A DNA stretch of 64,000 bases from Bacillus sp. AFS073361 (lineage in GTDB: Bacteria > Bacillota > Bacilli > Bacillales > Cytobacillaceae). Within the stretch, counting starts at the first letter, position 1; every line of letters starts with the position of its first letter. The notes under the pieces are model-generated. The model did not search any database and was not told where the DNA came from. It saw only the letters and a program-made list of their open reading frames with translations. Positions 26,831-34,735 of this stretch are shown one piece after another. The stretch spans positions 1-64,000 of the forward strand of contig NZ_NUZU01000029.1 of assembly GCF_002567005.1 (NCBI RefSeq). Direction: 5' to 3'. The position numbers and the translations under genes are program-made.

Positions 26831-27597
26831 TGAAGAAGAATCTTGGAAAAGGGTGGAGACCGATTTTGGTTCTCCTCCTTTTGTTTGTCATTTGGGAGAT
26901 TGTTGTTAAAATAGCAGAAGTGCCGGAATGGCTTCTTCCGCCGCCATCAAAGATTTTCATTGAGGCCATTGCCGGTTGGCGTGATTTTTATCCTGATGTG
27001 TTTTCAACGGTTAAAATTTCACTATTTGGATTTGTCGTTGGAGCATTCATTGGACTGGCGGTCGCTATTTTATTCCATCTGGTGCCTGTTTTAAGGGATT
27101 CTTTCTATCCATTGTTGATTTTATCGCAAAATGTTCCCATTATCGTTCTGGCTCCACTGTTGGTCATTTGGTTTGGGTTTGGATTATTGCCCAAAATGAT
27201 TGTCATCACGCTTGTTTGTTTCTTTCCGATTACAGTCGCTGCTTTGGATGGATTTAGCCAAACCCCTTCCGAGTTGAAGCATTATATGAAAATGGCAGGT
27301 GCAACCAAAACACAGCTTTTTTGGAAATTGGAGCTGCCGTCATCACTGCCCTCGATTTTTTCAGGCTTTAAGGTTTCTGCCACGTATAGTGTAATGGGTG
27401 CCGTTATTTCTGAATGGCTTGGTGCCAAGCAAGGGATTGGTGTCTTTATGACATTCGCCTCGTCGTCTTTTCGAACGGATCGGGTATTCGTTGCCATTTT
27501 TACGATCATGTTCTTAAGCCTCTTTTTTTTCTTTTTCATCGTTTTTATAGAACAAAGAGTGGTTCGCTGGCAGCCGAAAGGGGATAAGAAAAAATGA
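26827..27597 (+). CDS. thiX: ThiX: ABC transporter permease
   Basis: A 256-residue inner-membrane permease with about six helices. Its coupling (EAA) loop is ALDGFSQTPSELKHYMKMAGA followed by KLELPSSLPSIFSGFK. It begins in the ATGATGA overlap with the preceding stop and ends overlapping thiZ by 4 nt. Confidence 0.92.
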   Translation: MMKKNLGKGWRPILVLLLLFVIWEIVVKIAEVPEWLLPPPSKIFIEAIAGWRDFYPDVFSTVKISLFGFVVGAFIGLAVAILFHLVPVLRDSFYPLLILSQNVPIIVLAPLLVIWFGFGLLPKMIVITLVCFFPITVAALDGFSQTPSELKHYMKMAGATKTQLFWKLELPSSLPSIFSGFKVSATYSVMGAVISEWLGAKQGIGVFMTFASSSFRTDRVFVAIFTIMFLSLFFFFFIVFIEQRVVRWQPKGDKKK

Positions 27598-28334
27598 GCT
27601 ATCTTCGTTTTCAACACGTTTCGAAACGTTTCCGGCAAAATGAAGTACTGAAAGACCTTGATTTTTCCATTAATAAAGATGAATTTGTTTCTATTATTGG
27701 TCCTTCAGGCAGTGGAAAAAGCACCATTTTCAATTTAATTGGAGGAATTCTTTCGCCAGATGAAGGGGAGATCCTATTAGACGGCCAGTGCATTAATGGC
27801 AAGCGTGGTTTTATTAGCTATATGCCTCAGACTTCTTCTCTTTTCCCGTGGAGGACAATTCTTGAAAATGTCCTTCTTGGCCAAGAGCTTCATGGTAAAA
27901 AAGACGTAAAAGCAGCACGAGAAATGCTGGCGATTGCCGGACTCTCAGATTATGAAAACGCCTATCCTCACATGCTGTCTGGAGGAATGAAGCAGCGAGC
28001 TGCTTTTATCCGTGCCTTATTGAGCCCGCAAGAGGTGATCTGTCTTGATGAACCTTTTTCCGCTTTAGATGAGCTAACCCGGTTTGAAATGCAGAAATGG
28101 TTAATGGACATGTGGGAATCGCATCGACGGACGATTCTTTTTATTACTCACAATATTGAGGAAGCACTGTATCTATCCGATCGAGTAATGATGCTGTCTG
28201 GTAAGCAAGCAACGGTCGTTTCAAACATAGAGATTCCTTTTGATAGGCCGCGGCACGAAGGGATTCTGCTGGATGAAAGCTTTATTCAATGCAAAAGGGA
28301 TATATATTACCAATTAGTAGGTGAAGTCAAATGA
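27594..28334 (+). CDS. thiZ: ThiZ: ABC transporter ATPase
   Basis: A 246-residue ATPase with Walker A IGPSGSGKST, signature LSGGMKQRAAFIRALL, Walker B VICLDEPFSALDE and the switch histidine in FITHNIEEAL. It energises ThiXY. ATGA overlaps join it to thiX and to the TatD-type gene downstream. Confidence 0.93.
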   Translation: MSYLRFQHVSKRFRQNEVLKDLDFSINKDEFVSIIGPSGSGKSTIFNLIGGILSPDEGEILLDGQCINGKRGFISYMPQTSSLFPWRTILENVLLGQELHGKKDVKAAREMLAIAGLSDYENAYPHMLSGGMKQRAAFIRALLSPQEVICLDEPFSALDELTRFEMQKWLMDMWESHRRTILFITHNIEEALYLSDRVMMLSGKQATVVSNIEIPFDRPRHEGILLDESFIQCKRDIYYQLVGEVK

Positions 28335-29098
28335 AGATGATCGACGCTCATATCCATTTGGATCACTATCAGGATGAGGAAATCAAACGGATGGTATTGG
28401 ATTCTGCCCAAATCGAGGCCTTGATTTCTGTATCGTTTCATTTGGATTCCAGTAAAAGAAACCTCTTGCTTTCACAAAAATATCAAAAGGTAAAACCTGC
28501 ATTTGGCTACCATCCAGAACAAACATTGCCTTCTGAAAACGAGCTGAAGGTTCTGCTCAATTGGATGGACGACCACCGTGATGAAATGATTGCGGTAGGA
28601 GAGGTGGGTCTGCCATACTACTTAAGGCAAGAGCAGGGCATTTCAATTGCTCCTTATCTTGAAGTATTGGAAGTGTTTATCAGGAAGGCGAAAATATGGG
28701 ACAAACCGATTGTTCTTCATGCTGTTTACGATGATGCACCTCTCGTTTGTGACCTTCTCGAAACATATTCTGTTTCCAAAGCGCATTTTCATTGGTTTAA
28801 AGGGGATCAGAAAACAATAGACCGAATGATACGAAACGGCTATCATATTTCTATTACCCCGGATGTGGTGTATGAACAAGAAATCCAGCAGCTTGTCAGC
28901 GTCTATCCTCTCGAATATATGATGGTTGAAACCGATGGTCCTTGGCCATTTGAAGGTCCATTTGCGGGGAAAGTGACCCATCCGAATATGATGGAGGAAT
29001 CCATAAGGAAAATTGCTCTGTTCAAAAAGCTTTCCGCTGAGGAAGTTTCAGATGTCTTACATCAAAACACAAAAGGGTTTTACCACATAACAACTTGA
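28331..29098 (+). CDS. TatD-family metal-dependent hydrolase in the thiamine-precursor operon
   Basis: A 255-residue TIM-barrel hydrolase. MIDAHIHLDHY (first metal site), GYHPEQTLP, AVGEVGLPYY, VLHAVYDDAP, AHFHWFKG and VETDGPWPF follow the TatD/amidohydrolase pattern. It is translationally coupled to thiZ (ATGA) and closed by a terminator, so it belongs to the TPP-controlled unit. In pyrimidine salvage the imported formyl compound must be deformylated, a job done by YlmB elsewhere; no YlmB is visible here, so this hydrolase is a candidate substitute. That role is inference. Confidence 0.85.
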   Translation: MKMIDAHIHLDHYQDEEIKRMVLDSAQIEALISVSFHLDSSKRNLLLSQKYQKVKPAFGYHPEQTLPSENELKVLLNWMDDHRDEMIAVGEVGLPYYLRQEQGISIAPYLEVLEVFIRKAKIWDKPIVLHAVYDDAPLVCDLLETYSVSKAHFHWFKGDQKTIDRMIRNGYHISITPDVVYEQEIQQLVSVYPLEYMMVETDGPWPFEGPFAGKVTHPNMMEESIRKIALFKKLSAEEVSDVLHQNTKGFYHITT

Positions 29099-29131
29099 AG
29101 CTGCCGATCAAACATTGGCAGCTTTCTTTAT
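29098..29131 (+). terminator. Terminator of the thi operon
   Basis: AAGCTGCC / GGCAGCTT stem followed by TCTTTATTT. Confidence 0.8.
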
Positions 29132-29134
29132 TTA

Positions 29135-29486
29135 GAAATAATGAACAGAAAACCAAGTGATTCATAAAGATCTGTGATACATAGAAATGTGTTTTAGTTA
29201 TCGGTTGGCTCTTTTTTAAATTCTCATCAATTACTTGTGAATTAAACTTTTATTCTAGGTTTCGTATAATAATCAGGGGTATACGAAACGAACCCTATTA
29301 AAAAAAAAAGCACAAGAGCTGCTATTTTAATATAAAGGAAGGGTATCTGTTTCAGGTAGATTCCGATTAATTTTCTTATATAAGGTAATAATAATGCTAA
29401 CAGAAAAATGATGAATTTATTATAAATAAGATAACAACATTTTACAGAAGATGGTCCTTGTGCTAGCTGTAGGCAGGGGACATTAG
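29135..29486 (+). promoter_or_regulatory. Leader of the germination operon with palindrome and promoter
   Basis: An AT-rich region of about 350 bp. It holds TTAAAC (29242) and TATAAT (29265) 17 nt apart; TGAATT at 29238 could also serve a sporulation sigma factor. GGTTTCGTATA (about 29258-29268) and TATACGAAAC with AACC (about 29280-29294) form an inverted repeat covering the -10 region, a possible operator. No ORF larger than about 30 codons is seen before 29487. Confidence 0.45.
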
Positions 29487-29621
29487 TTGATAAATATGTG
29501 GAAAAATATTGTTTCCTATCTTCTAGACTCGATTGTTTTTATGCAAGTATTTATTGCGTTTTTCATCCCATGTTCTATCTCGAGATTTTTTAGTTGGATC
29601 AGTACTTCAAAGGAAGAGTGA
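29487..29621 (+). CDS. Possible 44-residue membrane peptide coupled to gerXA
   Basis: TTG 29487 follows AGGGGA (29475-29480) with a 6-nt gap. The frame encodes a single hydrophobic helix ([15 protein letters not shown] at about residues 15-29) and a short polar tail ending STSKEE. Its TGA overlaps the ATG of the GerA gene in TGATG, a coupling arrangement. Small two-helix proteins occur in some germinant-receptor operons, but this one has one helix and I do not recognise it. It may be chance. Confidence 0.42.
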   Translation: MINMWKNIVSYLLDSIVFMQVFIAFFIPCSISRFFSWISTSKEE

Positions 29622-31195
29622 TGAGAATGTGGAGATCAAAGATCAGAAAAACAAAAAAACATGGAATTGAAAGTGAAAATAAGGAAGAATATAAGCCTTA
29701 TGAAAATTTAACAGGTTATTTTACGGGCGATTTCACCTTGGATTTGGACCTTATTAGGCAAGAAATCAATCATAATTCGGATATGCACATTCGAGAGTTT
29801 AATATCGGGCGCACAGGTATTCGGGCGGCCATCATTGTTGTAGAAGGACTTTCCGATAAAGATCTCATCGACAAACATATTATGAAATCATTGATGGTTG
29901 ATTTTTTCGACGAATTTAAACAGGAACCATCTTATGTGAAAGGAACCATTTCAAAAGAGTTTATAAAAAATCAAATTCTTTCCATTAGTGATGTAAAAGA
30001 AGCCCATCATATAAAAGAGTTGATACCAAAAGTATTGACAGGTTCAACAGCCCTATTGATTGATGGATTATCAGATGTGTTCATACTTGGTACAACCAAA
30101 GCAAACAAACGGAATATTGAAGAGCCGGCATCAGAAGCATTGGTCAGAGGTCCACGAGTTGGTTTCACTGAAAGTTTAACCGATAATACCGCCCTTTTGA
30201 GGAGCCATGGTGAAAACGTGGACTTATCATTAATAAAATTCCAAGTAGGAAAAAATGCAAAAAAAGATTTGGTCATCGCCTATATGAAAGAGATTGCTGA
30301 CCCGGAATTAGTTGAAGAGGTAAAGAAAAGAATTCAGAAAATCGATATTGATCATGTACCGGAATCAGGCTATGTAGAGCAGCTCATCGAAGATAATTAC
30401 CTCAGTCCCTTTCCTCAAGTACAAAGTACAGAGCGTCCCGATCGTGTAATCAGCGGATTGATGGAAGGACGAGTTGCGATCTTGTTAGATGGAACGCCTT
30501 TCGCTTTGATCGCTCCAGTTACATTCAGTATGCTATTGCAATCGCCGGAAGATTATTATGAACGATGGATTCCCGGCACTTTCTTCCGTCTATTGCGTTT
30601 TGGAGCAGCCATTATTGCGTTGTTTGCACCTTCATTGTATATTTCTTTTATCTCGTTTCATCAGGGATTGATCCCAACCGAGTTAGCTATTTCAATCATA
30701 GAAACTAGGGAAGGTGTGCCCTTTCCCGCATTAATAGAAGCACTCCTTATGGAAGTAGCTATCGAAATTTTACGGGAGGCTGGGCTGCGTTTACCTAAAG
30801 CCATTGGCCCAGCGATGGGGATTGTTGGCGGACTAATCATCGGTGAAGCAGCCGTACAAGCAGGGATTGTTAGTAATATTATGGTTATTGTAGTATCAAT
30901 AACCGCCATTTCTTCCTTTGCCATTCCGAGTTATAATGCAGGGATCCCATCGCGTATTCTTCGCTTTGCAGCCATGTTTTGTGCTGCATTGTTTGGATTG
31001 TTCGGAGTCATTCTGTTTTTCCTCTTTCTTTGCAGTCATTTGGTGAAACTGAAGAGTTTTGGCGTACCTTATGTAAGTCCTGCTGTGCCTTATCGATTAA
31101 GTGACTGGAAAGATTTTATGGTTCGCATGCCACTTCAGATGATGAAACGTCGTCCGAAGATGATGCAGACAAAAAATCAAGTTCGTAAAAGATAG
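29621..31195 (+). CDS. Spore germination receptor A subunit
   Basis: A 524-residue GerA-family protein. The large hydrophilic N-terminal half has [27 protein letters not shown] and [11 protein letters not shown]. The C-terminal half has the conserved [20 protein letters not shown] and about five membrane helices, including [20 protein letters not shown]. It forms the inner-membrane germinant receptor with the B and C subunits encoded next. ATG 29621 is chosen for AGGAAG at 29611; ATG 29627 is possible. The operon name cannot be assigned from sequence alone. Confidence 0.93.
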   Translation: MRMWRSKIRKTKKHGIESENKEEYKPYENLTGYFTGDFTLDLDLIRQEINHNSDMHIREFNIGRTGIRAAIIVVEGLSDKDLIDKHIMKSLMVDFFDEFKQEPSYVKGTISKEFIKNQILSISDVKEAHHIKELIPKVLTGSTALLIDGLSDVFILGTTKANKRNIEEPASEALVRGPRVGFTESLTDNTALLRSHGENVDLSLIKFQVGKNAKKDLVIAYMKEIADPELVEEVKKRIQKIDIDHVPESGYVEQLIEDNYLSPFPQVQSTERPDRVISGLMEGRVAILLDGTPFALIAPVTFSMLLQSPEDYYERWIPGTFFRLLRFGAAIIALFAPSLYISFISFHQGLIPTELAISIIETREGVPFPALIEALLMEVAIEILREAGLRLPKAIGPAMGIVGGLIIGEAAVQAGIVSNIMVIVVSITAISSFAIPSYNAGIPSRILRFAAMFCAALFGLFGVILFFLFLCSHLVKLKSFGVPYVSPAVPYRLSDWKDFMVRMPLQMMKRRPKMMQTKNQVRKR

Positions 31196-31222
31196 CCTAC
31201 TTAGAAAGGAAGTGAACCCTAG

Positions 31223-32326
31223 ATGATTCTCAGTCCGAAAGACCGAATAACCACTCCGCAAGCAGCTGTTGTTGTCATCAATTTTATCCTCGGAACAGGG
31301 ATCCTCACTCTGCCCAGGACATCTGTGGATAAGGTAAAAACACCGGATGTTTGGATTACCGTTATTTTAGGTGGTCTAATCGCGATGATGGCAGGGGTGA
31401 TCATTGTGAAATTGAGCCAACAGTTTCCCGAAAAAACCTTTTATCAATATAGTCGAGAAATCGTAGGGAAATGGGTAGGTGGGCTGCTCAGTCTCATTAT
31501 TGTTTGTTATTTATTAATAACTTCTGGGTTTCAAGTTCGTTCAATGGTGGAAGTAACAGGCTTTTATTTACTGGAAGGCACCCCTAATTGGGCAACCACC
31601 ATGTCATTTATTTGGGTAGGTCTCTTTTTGATCATTGGAGGAATCAATCCGATTGCCCGTCTGTTTGAAATTATATTCCCTATTACGGTCATCCTTTTTT
31701 TGCTAGTTGCCTTTTTGAGTTTCGGAATATTTGAGCTGGATAACCTCCGTCCAGTATTAGGATTGGGGGTCATACCAGTGTTAAAAGGGGTAAAGACAAC
31801 GGCTCTCTCGTTTACAGGTTTTGAAATCATGTTTTTCCTTCCGGCATTTATGAAGCATCCGCATAAAGCAGTAAAAGCTGTTGTAGTCGGAATAGCTATA
31901 CCCTTAGTCTTTTATTTAATAACCGTCATTATGGTAATTGGAGCGTTTTCCGTCGATGGTGTGGTCACAAGAACTTGGCCTTCCCTTGATCTTATAAGAA
32001 GTTTTGAAATCCAAGGCCTGTTCTTTGAAAGGTTTGAGTCTATGTTGCTCGTGATATGGATCATGCAAATATTTGCTACATTTACCATCACCTACTATTC
32101 TGCTGCTTTGGGGCTGGCTCAACTCTTAAAAAAGAACATTCATCCATTTATGTATGGATTACTTCCTGTTATTTACATTATCTCTATGGTGCCGAAAAAT
32201 ATCAATGACCAATTTAAACTCGGTGATATGCTTGGCAATGTCGCGTTTTACTTATTTGGTTTACTACCGTTGCTACTTCTCATTGTTTCAAGATGGAAGG
32301 TGGGAAAGTATGAAGCAAAATCATAA
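31223..32326 (+). CDS. Spore germination receptor B subunit (permease-like)
   Basis: A 367-residue GerB-family protein of the amino-acid/polyamine transporter fold with about ten helices. The N terminus has TTPQAAVVVINFILGTGILTLP-like features, then GGINPIARLFEIIFP. It is thought to bind the germinant. It starts 27 nt after the A subunit with AGGAAGTGA upstream and overlaps the C subunit by 17 nt. Confidence 0.93.
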   Translation: MILSPKDRITTPQAAVVVINFILGTGILTLPRTSVDKVKTPDVWITVILGGLIAMMAGVIIVKLSQQFPEKTFYQYSREIVGKWVGGLLSLIIVCYLLITSGFQVRSMVEVTGFYLLEGTPNWATTMSFIWVGLFLIIGGINPIARLFEIIFPITVILFLLVAFLSFGIFELDNLRPVLGLGVIPVLKGVKTTALSFTGFEIMFFLPAFMKHPHKAVKAVVVGIAIPLVFYLITVIMVIGAFSVDGVVTRTWPSLDLIRSFEIQGLFFERFESMLLVIWIMQIFATFTITYYSAALGLAQLLKKNIHPFMYGLLPVIYIISMVPKNINDQFKLGDMLGNVAFYLFGLLPLLLLIVSRWKVGKYEAKS

Positions 32327-33521
32327 CAATGTACTGTCCCTCAAAGGTATGCTCTCTGTTCTATTACTCCTGTTTCTTACGGGATGCTGGAGCAGTAATG
32401 AAATTGAAGATCTAGGTTTAAGTGTAGGTTTAGCATTAGATGAAGGAAAAGAGTCAACAATTGAGAATGAGTTAAAGGAAAAAGGAGGGGGATATAACCA
32501 AACAGGAAAAATAACCTTAACTTATCAATTCGTTAAACCACAAGGAAAAGGTTCGGAGAGTAAGGGAGGGGAATCGCAACAAAACCCTTACGTGAGTATT
32601 TCTGAAACCGGAGATTCCATCCATCAAATGACTCGCGAATTTTCATTGAGAAGTACTCGCCACATGTACAGTCCACACCTTAAAGTGATCGTTATTAGTG
32701 AGGATCTTGCACGTAAGTATAGATTGGAACATTTACTTGATCAATTTCTTCGTGATAATGAGATTAGACCAAGCTGTCTTGTGTTCATTAGCAAGGGGCA
32801 AGCAAGCGAGACGCTGGAATCAAAGGAATCAGGAGAAATTCCAGCGTTGCGTTTGATTGGAATTTCAGATAATGAAGATCGAACAACAAGGATTTTGCCC
32901 ACTATGTCACTCGCTAAATTAGAGGGAAAGATGCAATCAGGATCTAGTTTTCTTTTGCAAAATGTAATTTCGACGAACGGAGAAGTTAAATTTTCAGGAG
33001 CTGCCGTGATAACAGGAAAGACAAAAAAGCTGATTGGTTTTTTGAATGAAGAGGAACTGGATGGCTTAACGTGGATGACTGGACAGGGAAAAGGCGGTTT
33101 GGTGAAAAACTTTGATAAAGAGACAAATCAGCCAATCATTTACGAGGTAAAGTCTATGAAAAGCAAAATCACTCCTCATATTAATGGGAACAACATCTCT
33201 TTTGATGTAAAAATCGAGTCAGAAGGGCGTATTTCTGAAAATTGGGTGGTTTCTGAGGAAAATTCCGGAAAAAAATTTTTGAAAAGGGCTGAAAAAGCGG
33301 CTGAAGAAGAAGTGAATCAATTGGTAAATAATGTAGGAGAAAAAATGCAAAAGGAGTACCAAGTCGACTTTGCCGGCTTTGGAAATCGATTGAGAATTGA
33401 ACATCCTAAAGTATGGGAAAAAGTCAAAAAAGATTGGGACCAAACATTTAGTGAAGTTCCAATCGAATACAAAGTGAATTTAACTATTATAGATTCTGGG
33501 GCGTCAAGCTTCAAAAAGTGA
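32310..33521 (+). CDS. Spore germination receptor C subunit (lipoprotein)
   Basis: A 403-residue GerC-family lipoprotein. ATG 32310 follows GGTGGGAAAG. The signal peptide (MLSVLLLLFLTGCWSS) has the lipobox LTGC. Typical GerC elements are EIEDLGLSVGLALDE, TREFSLRSTRHMYSPHLKV and FLRDNEIRPSCLVFIS. A longer upstream frame (from 32154) overlaps the B gene and is not used. Confidence 0.93.
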   Translation: MKQNHNNVLSLKGMLSVLLLLFLTGCWSSNEIEDLGLSVGLALDEGKESTIENELKEKGGGYNQTGKITLTYQFVKPQGKGSESKGGESQQNPYVSISETGDSIHQMTREFSLRSTRHMYSPHLKVIVISEDLARKYRLEHLLDQFLRDNEIRPSCLVFISKGQASETLESKESGEIPALRLIGISDNEDRTTRILPTMSLAKLEGKMQSGSSFLLQNVISTNGEVKFSGAAVITGKTKKLIGFLNEEELDGLTWMTGQGKGGLVKNFDKETNQPIIYEVKSMKSKITPHINGNNISFDVKIESEGRISENWVVSEENSGKKFLKRAEKAAEEEVNQLVNNVGEKMQKEYQVDFAGFGNRLRIEHPKVWEKVKKDWDQTFSEVPIEYKVNLTIIDSGASSFKK

Positions 33522-33581
33522 GATTACTTTATAGTCTTGCTGATACCACCCAGGAAAATCCATTATGAAAGGAATATTTGT

Positions 33582-33731
33582 ATGAGTGATAAATCATGGA
33601 GAGTTGATACATACCAAGAAGGAAAGTACAAGATAAGTGTTAGAAAAAATTTGGAAAATGACCGTGTGGATGAAGGAGATTTCCCTGAAAAGGGACTTAA
33701 GGAACAAACTAACCCTAAACATAACTCATAA
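33582..33731 (+). CDS. Small hydrophilic protein after the ger operon
   Basis: A 49-residue protein (MSDKSWRVDTYQEGKY...) with GAAAGGAA upstream of ATG 33582 and a terminator after it. It is highly charged with no membrane segment. It may be a small spore-related protein given its place, but I do not recognise a family. Confidence 0.5.
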   Translation: MSDKSWRVDTYQEGKYKISVRKNLENDRVDEGDFPEKGLKEQTNPKHNS

Positions 33732-33756
33732 GGAAAGTTTACTTTAATAAATTAAG

Positions 33757-33787
33757 AAGGGATACCTCGAATTGAGATATCCTTTTT
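33757..33787 (+). terminator. Terminator closing the germination operon
   Basis: GGGATA-CTC / GAG-TATCC stem followed by TTTTT. Confidence 0.75.
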
Positions 33788-33986
33788 GCAATTGAATAGC
33801 AGTGAAATCAAAACATTATTAATGATAACAGATGGCTTTTTTCATCCAAATTATTCAATTGAAGAAACATTTACAAAAATACATACAAACGGTTTACAAA
33901 TATATTCTATGGAATTAGAACAATATGAGAAAAGGAATAATCTTCGCTCAGATGATAAGACGGGGATCATGATTAAGCTTATATGA
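33786..33986 (+). pseudogene. C-terminal gene fragment, unidentified
   Basis: An open frame of 66 codons without a plausible RBS. It has KTLLMITDGFF, reminiscent of a von Willebrand A-type strand, and ends MIKLI. It lies directly before the truncated amidase and looks like the tail of a larger gene. Confidence 0.3.
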
Positions 33987-34001
33987 TGAGGAGAAGTCTA
34001 C

Positions 34002-34187
34002 ATGAAAGTAGAATCGGGATGGATTAAAGATATTAATTTATCATTTAACCAACCGCTTATTGCTTTAAAAGATGTCATGTACATCATTGTACACCATACA
34101 GAAGAAATAGGTTGGGATATTAATAAGATTCATAGTTTTCATCAGGATCAACGTGGTTGGAGTGGGTCACATTCTGGGACATCCTGA
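34002..34187 (+). pseudogene. Truncated N-acetylmuramoyl-L-alanine amidase (PGRP type)
   Basis: ATG 34002 with TGAGGAGA upstream starts a 61-codon frame: MYIIVHHTEEIGWDINKIH and FHQDQRGWSG match the beginning of amidase_2/PGRP domains (the first zinc-ligand His is in VHHT). The frame leaves the family after GWSG and stops, so about 100 residues of the domain are missing. Confidence 0.65.
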
Positions 34188-34250
34188 ATTAAAAGGGGTC
34201 ACAAAAAGTTGTCCAGGTAAAAACTTTAATATGGGCCTTATAAATTAAAC

Positions 34251-34411
34251 TTAATCAAAATAAACTGCTTCATAGGGATTTTTTAAGTATTTAAAAGCCA
34301 GTTCAATTTGTGTTTTTGTATTCCTAGCTGTTGACAGAGGAGGTAGTTCGTTTTCAGCAAAGAACTTCACTTCACTTGTTTCAATTCCTTTAGCTGGCTC
34401 TTGCCGCCTGA
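34251..34411 (-). pseudogene. NUDIX hydrolase C-terminal fragment
   Basis: On the minus strand, a frame ending at TAA 34253-34251 reads AKGIETSEVKFFAENELPPL and RNTKTQIELAFKYLKNP. This is the C-terminal end typical of Bacillus ADP-ribose pyrophosphatase-like NUDIX proteins. The NUDIX box itself is absent because the homology stops at about 34411, exactly where the nitroreductase fragment on the other strand begins. Confidence 0.6.
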
Positions 34412-34606
34412 AGAGTGGCTCACCAAATCGTAAATACGGATGGAGGCCTTATCTCGATGCAACTCATGCTTGTCGCCCGATCAAAAGGTTACGACACTGT
34501 TCCGATGGGAGGTTACGATAAAGCGAAGTTCGTAGAAGCTTTCGGAATTTCCGAACAGTTTGTGCCAGTTATGCTCAACGAACGGCTTGGTAAAAGCCTT
34601 TATTGA
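34412..34606 (+). pseudogene. Nitroreductase-family C-terminal fragment
   Basis: A frame AHQIVNTDGGLISMQLMLVA, KGYDTVPMGGYDKAKFVEAFG and QFVPVML matches the C-terminal third of NAD(P)H nitroreductases. After VPVML the sequence leaves the family (probable frameshift) and stops at 34606. The N-terminal FMN-binding part is missing. Confidence 0.65.
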
Positions 34607-34735
34607 TCATGTTGCACAGTTCAAATGCCTTCTCTTGACATTCCCCATGGAACTTTTTTGCATATTTTCCAGCCGGAATGGGCAATTTTTATCAGTATAG
34701 TACTTGGTGAAAAATGCCTTTTTGGGGGGAATAAT

